A stretch of DNA of 64,000 nucleotides from Hirundichthys speculiger (GCA_018398805.1 JAGFBZ010000703.1:1-64000), one strand, 5' to 3'; shown: positions 46,601 through 54,359, numbered from the stretch's first letter. The notes: a model not told the origin generated them from the sequence alone. Numbers and translations are program-made.

Positions 46601-49600
46601 CATGTTTTTATGTATTATGCATGTTTTTACTGTATTTATGCATGTTTTAAGTGTATTTATGCATGTTTTAGTGTATTTATGCATGTTTTTAGTGTATTTA
46701 TGCATGTTTTTAGTGTATTTATGCATGTTTTTACTGTATTTATGCATGTTTTTACTGTATTTATGCATGTTTTTAGTGTATTTATGCATGTTTAAAGTGT
46801 ATTTATGCATGTTTTTACTGTATTTATGCATGTTTTTACTGTATTTATGCATGTTTTTATGTTATTTATGTATGTTTTATGCATGTTTTTAGTGTATTTA
46901 TGCATGTTTTTACTGTATTTATGCATGTTTTTACTGTATTTATGCATGTTTTTACTGTATTTATGCATGTTTTTAGTGTATTTATGCATGTTTTTATGTG
47001 GCATGTTTTATGTATTATGCATGTTAAAGTGTTTTGCATGTTTTTACTGTATTTATGCATGTTTTTACTGAATTTATGCATGTTTTTAGTGTATTTATGC
47101 ATGTTTAAAGTGTATTTATGCATGTTTAAGTGTATTAGTGTATTTATGCATGTTTTTAGTGTATTTATGCATGTTTTGTACCTGAAGGTGTGTGGACGAA
47201 GGTGCTGGAGGCTGTAGGGGTACTGGCAGTCATCGCCAACGGTCTGGTCATTGGAATCTCGTCAGACTTCATCCCTCGCCTCGTCTATCGTTACCGTTAT
47301 GGCCCCTGTGCGAATGGAAGCACCTCTGCACAGTCAGTCACACTTCACTTGCTTTAAGTACCTGATGACATTTCAGCCAGCTGGGATCAGTGTCCTGCTA
47401 CAACCTGTTTTGTCGTGTTGTTGTAGCTGCATGCAGGGCTACATTAATGACACTCTGTCCACGGCCTATATGAGGAACGACTACAGAGACGTCTTCGTTC
47501 ACCCAACGGAGATAAGTCGCTTCAACGTCACACAGTGCAGGTAAGACAACTGAACTCTTCTGCTCGGTGTACACAGGATTACCTTTGGTATGAATGGAAC
47601 CGGAGAAGAAATTGTCTGGTGTGTTCAGCTACAGAGATTACAGGAGTGATGAGGACTACACCCTGACCTCTCAGTTCTGGTTGGTTTTGGCTGTTCGCTT
47701 TGCCTTCGTCATCCTCTTTGAGGTTTGTGTCTCAGATTAGAGATTTTACTTTGCATAAAAAAAAAAAAAAAACCTTAAAACTCACTGTGTGTGTGTGTGT
47801 CTTGTACTTTTCCACAGCATGTCGTGGTGGTATGTAAGTTTATAGCAGCGTGGTTCGTCCCCAACAATCCTATTCAGGTGAAAAATGATCGCCTGGATGA
47901 CAAAATGACTCGGCTGAAGGAGGAGTTTCGGTGAGTCATCTTTATACAATATATTCTTGTCAAAAGAGCTTAGATAAACATATCCATGTGATTTTCATGA
48001 ACACTGGACACTCGTCTTTATTGGCTGCATCTGTTAGCATGTGGATGTAAGGGTCCTTATGCGCTGCATGATTTTGGGCTGTTGCATATCACCATCGTGA
48101 AAGAATCGTGAGGATATCTTTAGTCAAAATCGGCTGTCCTGTATCCTGCAATGTGAGCAGTTTGACAACAGTCACGCTGGTCTTGCGACTACCTGATATT
48201 GACCTTTTCGTCTTAAAAAAATTGTGGACATGCGCCCCCTAGTGGTCCCGCCATAACTGGAGTGTGCGGTGCTCCACCAACTAACCCAAACACAGCAGCG
48301 TGGAGCATCTGTTACTGATAACACAGACATGTCTTGGATTGATGATGTTAGGCAGTGGCCTCCAGTTACAGATGAAGGTAGTTTATCGCTGTTTTTAATG
48401 ATTGGTTATGGAAATGGCATGATCTATTCCCATAATCAAACACTAAAAACTGTGGGAATACGTGAAAAATGCAACACTGGCTATAACTAACGTCAACAAG
48501 CCATAAAGATTATGCTACTGTAACGTTAACGCTAGCGGTAAATTGGGCTATGTGTTAATGTTATATTTAATTTATTTTATCATTCTCCTAATTCATTCAT
48601 TCATTGATTTATAGGCTTGTGCTAGTGCCGAGGGCTACAGTAGCCTTATACTGCTGTTCTTTCGGCCAGAATCGTCCGGGACTCTCAGCGAGACTATGAG
48701 TAGTACGAGACTGAATGTTAATGAAAACTCACCCGGCTGTATTCATTTGGAACAAAGTCCTTTCTGTTGATATTTTTCACCCACGTCTTCCTAACTTCTT
48801 GTTCTGCAAACAAGGCAGTCTTCGTGCAGTAAAGGCTTGTGTATTTCACATACTTTCTTCTTCCATTGTTGAATTTTCACACCATTGTTGGCACAGTTTA
48901 TGACGGAACATGTATTCCCACTCGACCGACTCGACATTATAAAAATATATATTTGTAGAAAGAGAAAAACACTGGTTAATCTGCGAGCCGGTGAAAGTGT
49001 TGCTCTGTAGCACAACCCAGCAATGGTGGACGGGGTACTTCCAGGGGGCTGGCCCGAAAAGGTTTATAGATTTCAGAAATGCTGCATTCAGTTTACTTAC
49101 TAGCAAATCAAAATGTAACTTGAAATGATGTATAGATTATTGTAACCTAGCACCTTTTAAAAGGAAAAAGAAGAACCCCAAGTTGGCCTCTTCTCCAGAC
49201 CGTGGACCGGGACCGCATTCTTACATTCTTGCTGTTTACTTTTCTTTCTTTCTTTGTCTCTCTCTCTCTTTTTTTTTTTAAACCATTTTCAGCACACATA
49301 AAAGCCTAAGGCCTGCCCAAGGCATCCAAAGGGACACAAAACCAGGCTCATTTTTTGCAATTCATCACCAAGGGGGCTTTCGGTAATCCCATTCTCGTAG
49401 TATGAGCTTGCATGCAGCTTATGTTGTTCAAATGAGCTAGCATGTGTTGTTTTGGTGTCAGGCCTGTTTGTTGGCATCTAACGTTTGTACTGTCCATTGC
49501 AATATCAGGTATATCCTCTTTCACTTTGACTCTTTTTTACCTTTGGAAGCATTAGATGAACAACAATACATGGCATATTACTAATTATTATTGATATAAG

Positions 49601-50319
49601 CAGCTAGTGGAAAAACTAACTGCATGCGTGTTGGTTAGCCAGGTCCTGGTCTGAGGTTTCTTGCTCTTAAAGGAGAGTTTTCCTTTGCCACTGTTTGGGT
49701 TAAAGCTTTTTCTGTCACTTCACTTGTCACTGTTTCTTTAATATTTGATGATATTAGATATAGTTGAAAATATTTGTTCGGTGAGAAAGAACTCTGTTTA
49801 TAACGTATTTGTTTGACACTAATTTGGATGGATGCAAAAAGGAAGAGATTTTAGGTCATATTATTGCACTGGCTTCCATGTCTGAATGTGAGATTGATCA
49901 TTTGACATGTAAGAAAAATTCTTACACTTCTCCATTTTGTTCTCACTTGGCAATCTTTTGGAGTTAAAAACACATTATGAAGTAAGCAGCAAGGGTTAGT
50001 TAACACATATGTCTTGATATTCGATGATCACGGTGTAAAAGTCTCCCATGAAGCAGCAGCCTACACTTTAATTTGTAGTCCTCCTGAGACTACAACATCC
50101 AGGACATGTGGACTAATGGGGCCATTTCTTTCTTTTCTGTTGAAACTGGGCTTTTTAATGTCACAAATCACAGCTGTAAAAACTATCATTTTGTGTTTTG
50201 AAGCTATGAATAGTCATCCATCTTTTCCACTTATTCTGTCTTTATTTTTAATTTGTTCTTCTTTTTTTCTTTTTTTTTCATTTAGTGAAATGAAACGTGC
50301 CAAATCAACAGAAGTCTGA
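12952..50319 (+). CDS. ano9: Anoctamin 9 (TMEM16J), 24 coding exons, one frameshift
   Basis: Coding exons: 12952-12972, 15341-15406, 21955-22077, 23237-23370, 27753-27802, 27963-28021, 29406-29485, 29793-29927, 30073-30166, 30840-30900, 31001-31083, 32266-32370, 32812-32976, 37261-37297, 37535-37646, 42242-42296, 42372-42469, 45013-45209, 46273-46426, 47188-47332, 47427-47540, 47629-47722, 47818-47930, 50286-50319. All borders are GT-AG and phases agree except for one extra base in exon 19. The sum is 2329 bases, or 775 residues after removing that base; human ANO9 is about 782. ANO9 is favoured over other anoctamins by [64 protein letters not shown] and a C terminus ending STEV. Known for the family: ten-helix dimeric membrane proteins that are Ca2+-activated channels or lipid scramblases; ANO9 is reported as a scramblase/cation channel of epithelia. 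Whether this is ano9a or ano9b cannot be said. Confidence 0.92.
14297..14930. mobile_element. Nonautonomous hAT-like element (634 bp) in ano9 intron 1
   Basis: Inverted termini TAGTGCTGGGCGATATG and CATATCGCCCAGCACTA are perfect over 16 bases. The flanks are identical 8-bp duplications GTTACCAG (14289-14296 and 14931-14938). The subterminal DNA is rich in ATCG/CGAT. No transposase is encoded. Confidence 0.9.
16925..18640 (+). mobile_element. LINE reverse-transcriptase fragment in ano9 intron 2, split by a hAT element
   Basis: The left part encodes [19 protein letters not shown] (RT motif with the first Asp), followed by a 37-bp-unit duplication (about 17023-17098). After the inserted element the frame resumes as [20 protein letters not shown] (F-A-D-D box). 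Then come [33 protein letters not shown], and [15 protein letters not shown] with a terminal [12 protein letters not shown]. This is an endonuclease-type non-LTR element, RTE/Rex-like by its C terminus. Stops and frameshifts are present and the 5' half is absent. Confidence 0.8.
17300..18029 (+). mobile_element. hAT element (730 bp) with BED-finger ORF, nested in a LINE
   Basis: Ends are TAGGGATG at the left and CATCCCTA at the right. The target duplication GTCGGGAT is perfect (17292-17299, 18030-18037). Inside, about 17524-17964 encodes a BED-type zinc finger ([20 protein letters not shown] then HIRLKH) and the start of a hAT transposase ([20 protein letters not shown], then [11 protein letters not shown]). 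The catalytic part is missing, so this is an internal-deletion derivative. Excising it with one duplication rejoins the RT frame of the host LINE. Confidence 0.92.
18847..19733. mobile_element. Second hAT-like miniature element with BED-finger remnant (887 bp)
   Basis: Ends are TAGGGATGGGCAT and ATGCCCATCCCTA. The 8-bp duplication CAAGCAAG is perfect (18839-18846, 19734-19741). Subterminal DNA is full of ATTAATCGAT-like palindromes. At 19137-19265 a broken frame reads [17 protein letters not shown], then a stop, then [11 protein letters not shown], a BED zinc finger with its Cys pair and His pair. It shares the TAGGGATG terminus with the element at 17300. Confidence 0.88.
20179..20240. mobile_element. 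Solo end of a Tc1-type miniature element
   Basis: TACAGTCATGGAAAAAATTA followed by TTAGACCACCCTTGTTTTCT is identical to the end of the complete copy at 56391-56760. No partner end is found nearby. Confidence 0.75.
20346..20700 (+). mobile_element. LINE 3' tail (Rex1/CR1-like)
   Basis: The end GGCCAGGTCTCCCTTGAAAA, AGAGATTCTTAATCTCAATG, GGACTAACCTGGTTAAATAA and an A-rich GGTTAAATAAA tail is the common 3' terminus of Rex1/CR1-like LINEs in fish. It is a 5'-truncated copy. Confidence 0.65.
20701..21954. other. ano9 intron 2, remainder
   Basis: At 21054-21073 TAGAGCTGGGCGATATGACC resembles one end of the 14297 element, without a mate. A minus-strand open stretch 21734-21462 (ending [20 protein letters not shown]...) looks protein-like but matches no family I recognise. 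It may be part of the same decayed element. Confidence 0.35.
21955..29485 (+). CDS. ano9: ano9 exons 3-7: cytosolic N-terminal domain
   Basis: Residues about 30-178, the anoctamin dimerisation-type cytosolic domain. Exon 3 gives [20 protein letters not shown], exon 4 [20 protein letters not shown], exon 5 [16 protein letters not shown], exon 6 [20 protein letters not shown], and exon 7 [19 protein letters not shown]. The last matches the family motif before the first membrane helix. Intron 6 begins with the 32-bp minisatellite, about 30 bases from the exon 6 donor. Confidence 0.9.
22108..23154 (-). mobile_element. Tc1-like transposon, inactive, in ano9 intron 3
   Basis: Inverted ends TATTGCCAAAAGTATTCACT (left) and GAATACTTTTGGCAATATAG (right). 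On the minus strand a fragment reads [20 protein letters not shown], the DD34E C-terminal motif with the catalytic Glu present. The remaining frame is broken by many changes. Its right end lies about 80 bases before exon 4. Confidence 0.85.
23911..24660. mobile_element. hAT-like nonautonomous element (750 bp) in ano9 intron 4
   Basis: Termini CAGTAGCGTAGCC and GGCTACGCCACTG are inverted copies with one difference. The flanks TCGGAAAC (23903-23910 and 24661-24668) form a perfect 8-bp duplication. GGTGTGCC/GGCACACC motifs recur near both ends. No transposase remains. Confidence 0.9.
24669..27752. other. ano9 intron 4, remainder
   Basis: No exon found. It contains poly(T) runs (24867, 25842, 26651), a 15-bp perfect inverted repeat (24825-24863) and, near 26165, a LINE-like tail (TATTTGTCCCACAATGGGGA, AATTTACATTG). 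Short inverted ends AGGCCTGTTGCAC (about 24750) and GTGCAACAGGCCT (about 27047) may bound a 2.3-kb element. Confidence 0.35.
28053..28910. repeat. 32-bp minisatellite at the start of ano9 intron 6
   Basis: About 27 head-to-tail copies of a unit with core GATACTGGAGCTCCAAACCC then AGAGACAGGTGC. Some units are 31 bp (CTCAAACCC instead of CTCCAAACCC). The first copy starts about 30 bases after the exon 6 donor. Because 32 is not a multiple of 3, the unit reads through all frames as a 32-residue super-repeat on both strands; these long open frames are not genes. Confidence 0.95.
29361..29394. repeat. (TTTA)n microsatellite
   Basis: Tandem TTTA units end 12 bases before the exon 7 acceptor, so they may form part of its polypyrimidine context. 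Confidence 0.85.
29727..29784. repeat. (GT/GC)n microsatellite before ano9 exon 8
   Basis: A GTGTGTGCGTGTG-type run ends 9 bases before the exon 8 acceptor. Confidence 0.85.
29793..32976 (+). CDS. ano9: ano9 exons 8-13: membrane helices 1-4
   Basis: Residues about 178-392. Exon 8 starts with the near-invariant [17 protein letters not shown], which leads into helix 1. Exon 9 is the Cys-rich first extracellular loop ([15 protein letters not shown], with an N-I-T glycosylation site; further Cys in its last third). Exons 10-11 give [20 protein letters not shown] (helix 2). Exons 12-13 carry helices 3 and 4 ([31 protein letters not shown]). The exon 9 acceptor is taken as TCTGTAAG (ending 30072), which restores phase; the codon across it is Ile. 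Confidence 0.9.
29941..30012. repeat. 12-bp tandem repeat after ano9 exon 8
   Basis: Six units of ATGCATAAATGG (the fourth is ATTTATAAATGG), starting 13 bases after the exon 8 donor. Confidence 0.92.
32374..32424. repeat. (CA)n microsatellite at the exon 12 donor of ano9
   Basis: ACACAC/ACGCAC units begin within 4 bases of the GTAAG donor at 32371. Intronic CA repeats beside a donor can influence splicing through hnRNP L; that is inference here. Confidence 0.9.
33032..35612. mobile_element. 2.6-kb foldback-type DNA element in ano9 intron 13
   Basis: The arms (about 33032-33550 and 35060-35612) are inverted copies of roughly 500 bp. The ends read TATGGAGCGATAGGAGTGCC and GGCACTCCTATCGCTCCATA. 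The flanks TTATTG (33026-33031) and TTATTG (35613-35618) are a 6-bp duplication. The outer part of each arm holds AAATAAATAAATGTGGAAAT-type repeats; the inner part is unique (GGCAGAAATCCAGTGATCAG in one orientation). The middle, 33550-35060, is AT-rich and shows no recognisable transposase. It shares its TATGGAGC end with the elements at 52413 and 62774. Confidence 0.85.
36130..36646 (+). mobile_element. 5'-truncated L1 (Tx1-like) insertion in ano9 intron 13
   Basis: The insert is bounded by 16-bp direct repeats AATAAAGGGGACACCA (36114-36129 and 36647-36662) and ends in an A-rich tail, the mark of target-primed reverse transcription. Its 5' part reads [20 protein letters not shown], the C-terminal end of L1 ORF2. 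Confidence 0.88.
37261..42469 (+). CDS. ano9: ano9 exons 14-17: helices 5 and 6
   Basis: Residues about 393-493. Exon 15 contains helix 5 ([20 protein letters not shown]). Exon 16 contains the conserved [20 protein letters not shown]. Exon 17 has [18 protein letters not shown], then [15 protein letters not shown]. The latter includes the Asn and Glu (N-N-I-F-E) that correspond to the helix 6 Ca2+ ligands N650/E654 of mouse TMEM16A. Intron 15 holds the 3.9-kb satellite-filled element. Confidence 0.9.
38215..41745. repeat. A/C-rich satellite array (about 20-bp units)
   Basis: Some 170 diverged units with very few G or T on the plus strand. Indels of 1-3 bases are common within A runs. Minus-strand open frames full of F-L-L-M-S-L-C-F are by-products. 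Confidence 0.92.
41747..41904. repeat. Long imperfect hairpin
   Basis: Two arms of about 60 bases (41747-41807 and 41843-41904) are inverted copies with a few mismatches and a 35-base spacer. The core is GCCCACATCT...GTGTATTTGGAG. The arms flank an ATAATGCCTAATAATTTC loop. Confidence 0.9.
42807..43445. mobile_element. Probable miniature DNA element in ano9 intron 17
   Basis: The left part (GTTTACATGGGAAG, TTTAATTCAGAATTAAAG) is mirrored at the right (AATTCCGAATTAAAAAACAT, CACGTAACC). AATTCGGAATT-type motifs and CATGTAAAC recur throughout. This is typical of a fish nonautonomous element, but the exact ends and duplication are not clear. Confidence 0.5.
43636..43712. repeat. (TTG)n followed by (TCG)n microsatellite
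   Basis: About 20 TTG units followed by five GTC units. The poly-Asn/poly-Asp minus frame is a by-product. Confidence 0.92.
43777..44686. mobile_element. hAT-like nonautonomous element (910 bp) in ano9 intron 17
   Basis: Ends TAGGCATTTGCCAATTGTGC and GCACAATCGGCAAGAGCCTA are imperfect inverted repeats. Flanks AGTTAATT (43769-43776) and AATTAATT (44687-44694) differ by one base. TTATGCT/AGCATAA motifs repeat in both arms. A second element (ggttgttcaaaatctgggta near 43980) seems to be inserted in it. Confidence 0.72.
45013..45209 (+). CDS. ano9: ano9 exon 18: cytosolic loop and start of helix 7
   Basis: Residues about 493-559. It contains a Cys-rich loop ([15 protein letters not shown], then [15 protein letters not shown]), with four CxxC-type cysteines that could bind a metal. 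It then reads [10 protein letters not shown]; the two Glu in E-F-L-E-M match the helix 7 Ca2+ ligands (E702/E705 in mouse TMEM16A). The human protein appears to lack most of the Cys pairs, so a zinc knuckle is only a suggestion. Confidence 0.85.
46273..46426 (+). CDS. ano9: ano9 exon 19 with a one-base frameshift before helix 8
   Basis: The exon reads [20 protein letters not shown], then loses frame at about 46330 (CTCCTTGGCTCTC). Removing one T restores [18 protein letters not shown] and [15 protein letters not shown], and makes the exon 153 bases, which is the phase needed to join exon 20. Without correction translation stops at TGA 46353-46355, giving about 585 residues and losing helices 8-10 and the E-x3-D Ca2+ ligands in EIRLD. 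No GT-AG option around the site rescues the frame. Confidence 0.88.
46484..47178. repeat. 21-bp minisatellite filling ano9 intron 19
   Basis: About 32 units of TGTATTTATGCATGTTTTTA plus C or G. It occupies almost all of the 761-base intron, leaving about 57 bases after the exon 19 donor and 10 before the exon 20 acceptor. The 21-bp period keeps frames open on both strands (MHVFTVF / MHKYSKN repeats); these are not genes. Confidence 0.95.
47188..50319 (+). CDS. ano9: ano9 exons 20-24: helices 9-10 and C terminus
   Basis: Residues about 610-775. Exon 20 gives [20 protein letters not shown] (helix 9), then [18 protein letters not shown]. Exon 21 is an extracellular loop with N-D-T and N-V-T sites. 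Exon 22 gives [20 protein letters not shown], then RFAFVILFE. Exon 23 gives [20 protein letters not shown]. Exon 24, 2.4 kb away, encodes [10 protein letters not shown] and the stop. The last three residues T-E-V fit a class I PDZ ligand. Confidence 0.88.
48700..49015 (-). pseudogene. Broken THAP-like zinc-finger sequence, antisense in ano9 intron 23
   Basis: On the minus strand a frame from an ATG at about 48937 reads [20 protein letters not shown], then [17 protein letters not shown]. After a frameshift it continues [20 protein letters not shown] and meets GTGAGT, a good donor. The layout (C-x4-C, W, paired C/H, then W-x-I-N-R-x-x-F-x-P-x-x-x-S-R) resembles THAP domains of transposon-derived proteins. 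It is more likely a transposon remnant than a host exon. Confidence 0.5.
49030..50285. other. ano9 intron 23, remainder
   Basis: AT-rich DNA with a (TCTT/TC) run near 49240-49280 and no further exon or clear element ends. Confidence 0.35.
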
Positions 50320-52064
50320 ATTGTCCGATCTGCTGCCAGTGTTGAGTCCTGAATGGATGAAGTGTGAAATGGAGAGATGTTGTTTTTGTATTTTTGTTTT
50401 AATATAATTTATAACTGCTGTTCTGAGCTTTAACTCAGCTAAAATGAGTTTTGTGTGTCGGCATGTTATCGGGCAACAGCTCAAAGTTTTGTTGACTTGT
50501 TTTTTTTTTTGTTTGTTTTTTTTAATGAAAAAAGTATTTTTGTTTCATGTTTGTAGCTTGTTTGATAACAGATGTTCAGGTTTATTTATGCTCTGCTGTT
50601 CTCTGAGGTTGGATTTGGATTACTGCCATTTCAAAGTGAGTTCAACAAATCCTGACTCTCTTTAAAAAAATGGCTGCCTTAGAAATATGATCACTGGGAT
50701 GGAGATTATGAACAGAACTGCTCCAGGCGTCATGCACGCTCACAGTAAAGCTGCAAAGCAGTTGAATGAATCTGACAGATTGAATATTTCTGGTGCTGTT
50801 GACCCGTCCGGGCCGTCCCTGCTTCTCACCCAGTGACCCTGAACAGGACGGAAAATAAAATAAAAGCAGATAATGATGGTCTCTGATTCTCTCTAACATA
50901 CACGGTTACACTCTCAGATGACTGATTTACTGTCTAATCTGTGTTGCATTATTTATTAAATGTCAGCGGTTGGAACAGACATCAGTAGAGCAGGAAAAGT
51001 ATTTAAAAAGATCATATTCTCCTTTCATGGCTGCCTTGTGACACGAGTGTATAAAGTCTAAATTTGAACTAATTGTGATCTGGATAATTGATGTTTTATC
51101 ACATGTGTTAGTTCACCAATGATCTCTGGTCAAAAGGACTGATTTTGATTCAGGTCACCAACAGAATCAACATTTGGCATTGTATCCTTTTTACATTTGG
51201 CAAATAAAACTGGTGTGTAAAAGCACTGACTGACTTTTAATGATTCTGCATGATTTGAACATGAAAACTGACCATTGAAACCTGAAACTTGCTCCGTAGC
51301 AGGTTCCCATGGTGATCTAGCCAGGTAAAGAGTTTCGAGGATCAAATTCGTGATACTGGAAATCCTGGATTTAGACTGGTCAGGCCTTGCTAACTCGCAT
51401 GTCTCGTTTTGTGGAACATCCCCACCATGAAAGCCAAAGCAGGTACTTGATTGTACAAAGAACACATCAAGACCTCCAAGACAGGAGAAATTACACGGAT
51501 CATAAGTTATTTCGATGGCAGTGTTTATAGAGATGGAAAAAACTGTATCATATGTGGAAAATAAACGATCCTAGTTTATGCAAAACTGCTTTTTTGTGTG
51601 TGTTATTTGTTTACAATAACTATCAAATCAACTGACCATGAAGCAGATCTTTGCTCAGAGAGTATCATCAATGCTTCAGTGAGTGTAACAATGGTTCCAT
51701 GAAGATTACCGATCCAACATATGGGTCAGACTCTTCCACGGTCCCTGTTCTGGGAGAGGATTGTAAAGATGTAGTTGTGGCCCTCAGATACACCGGAGGA
51801 TCCACTGGCCCGAGACTCGAGGCTCCGGCCTCCATCATCCTTACCTGTGCCAGAATGGTTGGCAGGAGGTGAAACGGAGTAAAGGCATCCCGTTATTTGG
51901 TGTCCTCAAGGTCATCCCTAGTGCGTATGTTCAATGGACGAACTATGAACTATGCAACAGGCAGCCCCAATGGGACTACCTAAAGCAGCTGCCATGTTTG
52001 TTTTTTTTATCTGGTACAGAACTTCTGGATACATTTCAGTGTCCACTGTTGAGTGCTAATCCAG
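50320..52064. other. ano9 3'UTR and downstream DNA
   Basis: 3'UTR probably to about 50880. Beyond that no exon is supported. An open stretch at 51651-51872 (HQCFSECNNGSMKITDPTYG...) is somewhat protein-like, but I cannot assign it. Confidence 0.4.
50854..50864 (+). promoter_or_regulatory. Candidate polyadenylation signals of ano9
   Basis: Overlapping AATAAA hexamers lie about 535 bases after the stop codon. Other AATAAA copies near 51205 and 51560 are alternatives. Confidence 0.45.
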
Positions 52065-53990
52065 GTTTTTTTTTTTTTTTTTTTTTTTTTTGTATCTTAA
52101 CAAATATAACAAGTGGGCTGGGGTGGGGAAATTTCTCCAGTTCTACACATCAGGAAGAGAAGAAAAAAAATAAAGTTATAAGTGGTATGTTTTACACAAA
52201 CCAAAACAGAAATACATGGCATGACAACCTTTCATATGACAATCAAATTCAAATCACAGAGATGACGGGTTTTATATATTCTGTCTATTGCGACCAGATC
52301 TTGGAAAAAGATTCCCTTTGGCCTTTGAGGGTAAATGTCAACTTCTCCAAAGTGTAAATATCCTGTACAATATTGGTCCGTACTTCCACTGTAGGTGCTT
52401 CGGGCTTTAACCTATGGAGCCCCGTTTGAGTCATAATTCAATGAATAAATGAGTCTATTATTATAAAATACAGGTGTTTATTATTATGAAATATGTATCT
52501 ATTATTATTAAATGTTTCCCATTATTATAAAATGTTTCCCATTATTATGAAATATGTGTATTATTATGAAATATTTCCCATTATTATGAAAAAAAATGTA
52601 ATTATTATGAAATATAGTTTTATAATTATTTAATCTTAGTTTAATGCATAATAGTTTATTTCAGAATGCCTTTTTTTAATCTAAGAATGAGTTTTTTACA
52701 TAATTACTTCCTTTTTCATAAGAATGAGCTTTTACATAATAATGACATTTTTCCAGTGGGCGGGACCAGTGGTTGACCTGCACGCTCATTGGCTGATTCT
52801 TCTCCATGCAGTTGGTGGGGGACTCGCATCGAGCCTGTTGGCTACCTCTCGGAGTAAGTCAGAAAAGGATCTTTCTCCTGTCAACATGCCGTCAAAATCA
52901 AGTTTTCCCTACATTTCGCGCTACGTTTCCTAGTCGATGTCAACTTTTAACCGTAAACTGAGGTGAATGCACCTCAGTTTACAGACTTTTTTTTTTCATA
53001 ATAATGGGAAATATGTCATAATAATACACATGTATTTCATAATAATGGGAAACATTTCATAATAATGGATACGTATTTCATAATAATAAACGCCTGTATT
53101 TCATAATAATAGATTCATTTATTCATTGAATTATGACCCAAACGGGGCTCCATAGTAACCGGTTTCTAGTGATTGTCTTTTTGCTTGCAGCCAAAAGCAT
53201 TAACAGCTGTTTTTTAATCTTTCTAGGACCAGTTATCAACTGAAATGTCTCCTAAATACATGGGTTCAAACTTATATGGCATTTTCTCAGTAAAAATATT
53301 ATTTATATGTTCACTCAGCTGCTCCCAGAATGTTTTGATCATTGGACAGTTCCAGAAAATATGGCAGTGATTTGCATTATTTGTCCAACAGCAGGAGCCC
53401 CATCTACCCTGATGTTTTTTTCTGGGCCAACAAAATGTTCTTCCAACAAACATCCCTCCATGTGTTGGAACTAGAGGTCGTCCATTGTAATTTGTTGATG
53501 TTTTCCCAGCTTTCAGTTGACATAAACAAAATTCCTTCTTTTTTTCCCATTTATTTCTTATGTAGTTTGTGTCATCCTGGTTAGATAGTAGAATACCATT
53601 ATATAGCCTGGAAATAACTTTAGTGCATGAACCTGATTTTAACAAGGACAGAAATACATTAAAGAGTTTTCTGTATATTTTGATTAAAATAGTTTCTAAC
53701 CTGTAGTTATCTATAGAAGTCATCCTTTTCCAGCCCATTAGACCTCTGAAGTTCCTCAAAACTCTGAAACACCCCCCTCTGGGTAAATGTATAATATGTG
53801 GTTAATCCTTTTGAGATCCATCTTTTGAATCTTCCCATCAGTTTTGTTTGTCTTAAAGGCCGAGTCAAAGGCACACCACCTGAGTATTTTGATCTGATGT
53901 CCTAATTGACAAAGTACTTTAATTTTAAAGCCTACTAACACAGCTGCATGTGCACTGCCAGCCTTCTTAAACAGAACAAATGAGCTGCTT
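52065..53990 (-). mobile_element. L1 (Tx1-like) ORF2 3' part, split by a miniature element
   Basis: The minus-strand translation shows the L1 C-terminal zinc-knuckle region (GRWGSCCWTNNANHCHIFWN, then CPMIKTFWEQL). After the inserted element it continues L-K-P-E-A-P-T-V-E and QDIYTLEKLTFTLK. The poly(A) tail is the T run at 52064-52090. The 5' end near 53990 is approximate. Stops are present. Confidence 0.8.
52413..53154. mobile_element. TATGGAGCCCC-family miniature element, copy 1 (742 bp)
   Basis: Ends TATGGAGCCCCGTTTGAGTC and GACCCAAACGGGGCTCCATA. The flanks share TAACC (52408-52412 and 53156-53160) with one extra base at the right. The arms are rich in TTATTATGAAAT. A central 150-bp block (GCGGGACCAGTGGTTGACCT... 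to ATGCCGTCAAAATCAAGTTT) is nearly identical to copy 2 and may be promoter and first exon of a lost transposase. It sits inside the L1 at 52065-53990. Confidence 0.88.
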
Positions 53991-54359
53991 CCCCAATAAC
54001 AAACATCAGTGACCTGAGAGAGTGAAGAAAAAGCCTTCTCTGAAGGAGACGGGGGATTATTTAGGTCTGAGAGGGTTAAAGTGGATCTTAATCTCCATTT
54101 GTATACAAGCAGAGATGGTCAGGTTAACTCACATACAGCACAAGACGATGAGCAGAGGAAATGCAGTCATTTTAAACCCTGTTTATCAACATGTTGAGCC
54201 TTGAGCTAATTTCTTCTGAACAGCTACGCATCTCAAAGGTCGTGCAATGGCGCCTGAGCAATATCCCACATATGGATTAAATATTCCACATTAGGTATTA
54301 ATATCACTGAGAAACAGGACCATGCTGACCCTGTTTTTAATACAACATACAAAAGCAAC

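Noticed and set aside
46418..47217. Open frames of MHVFTVF / MHKYSKN repeats
   Set aside because: By-products of the 21-bp minisatellite that fills ano9 intron 19.
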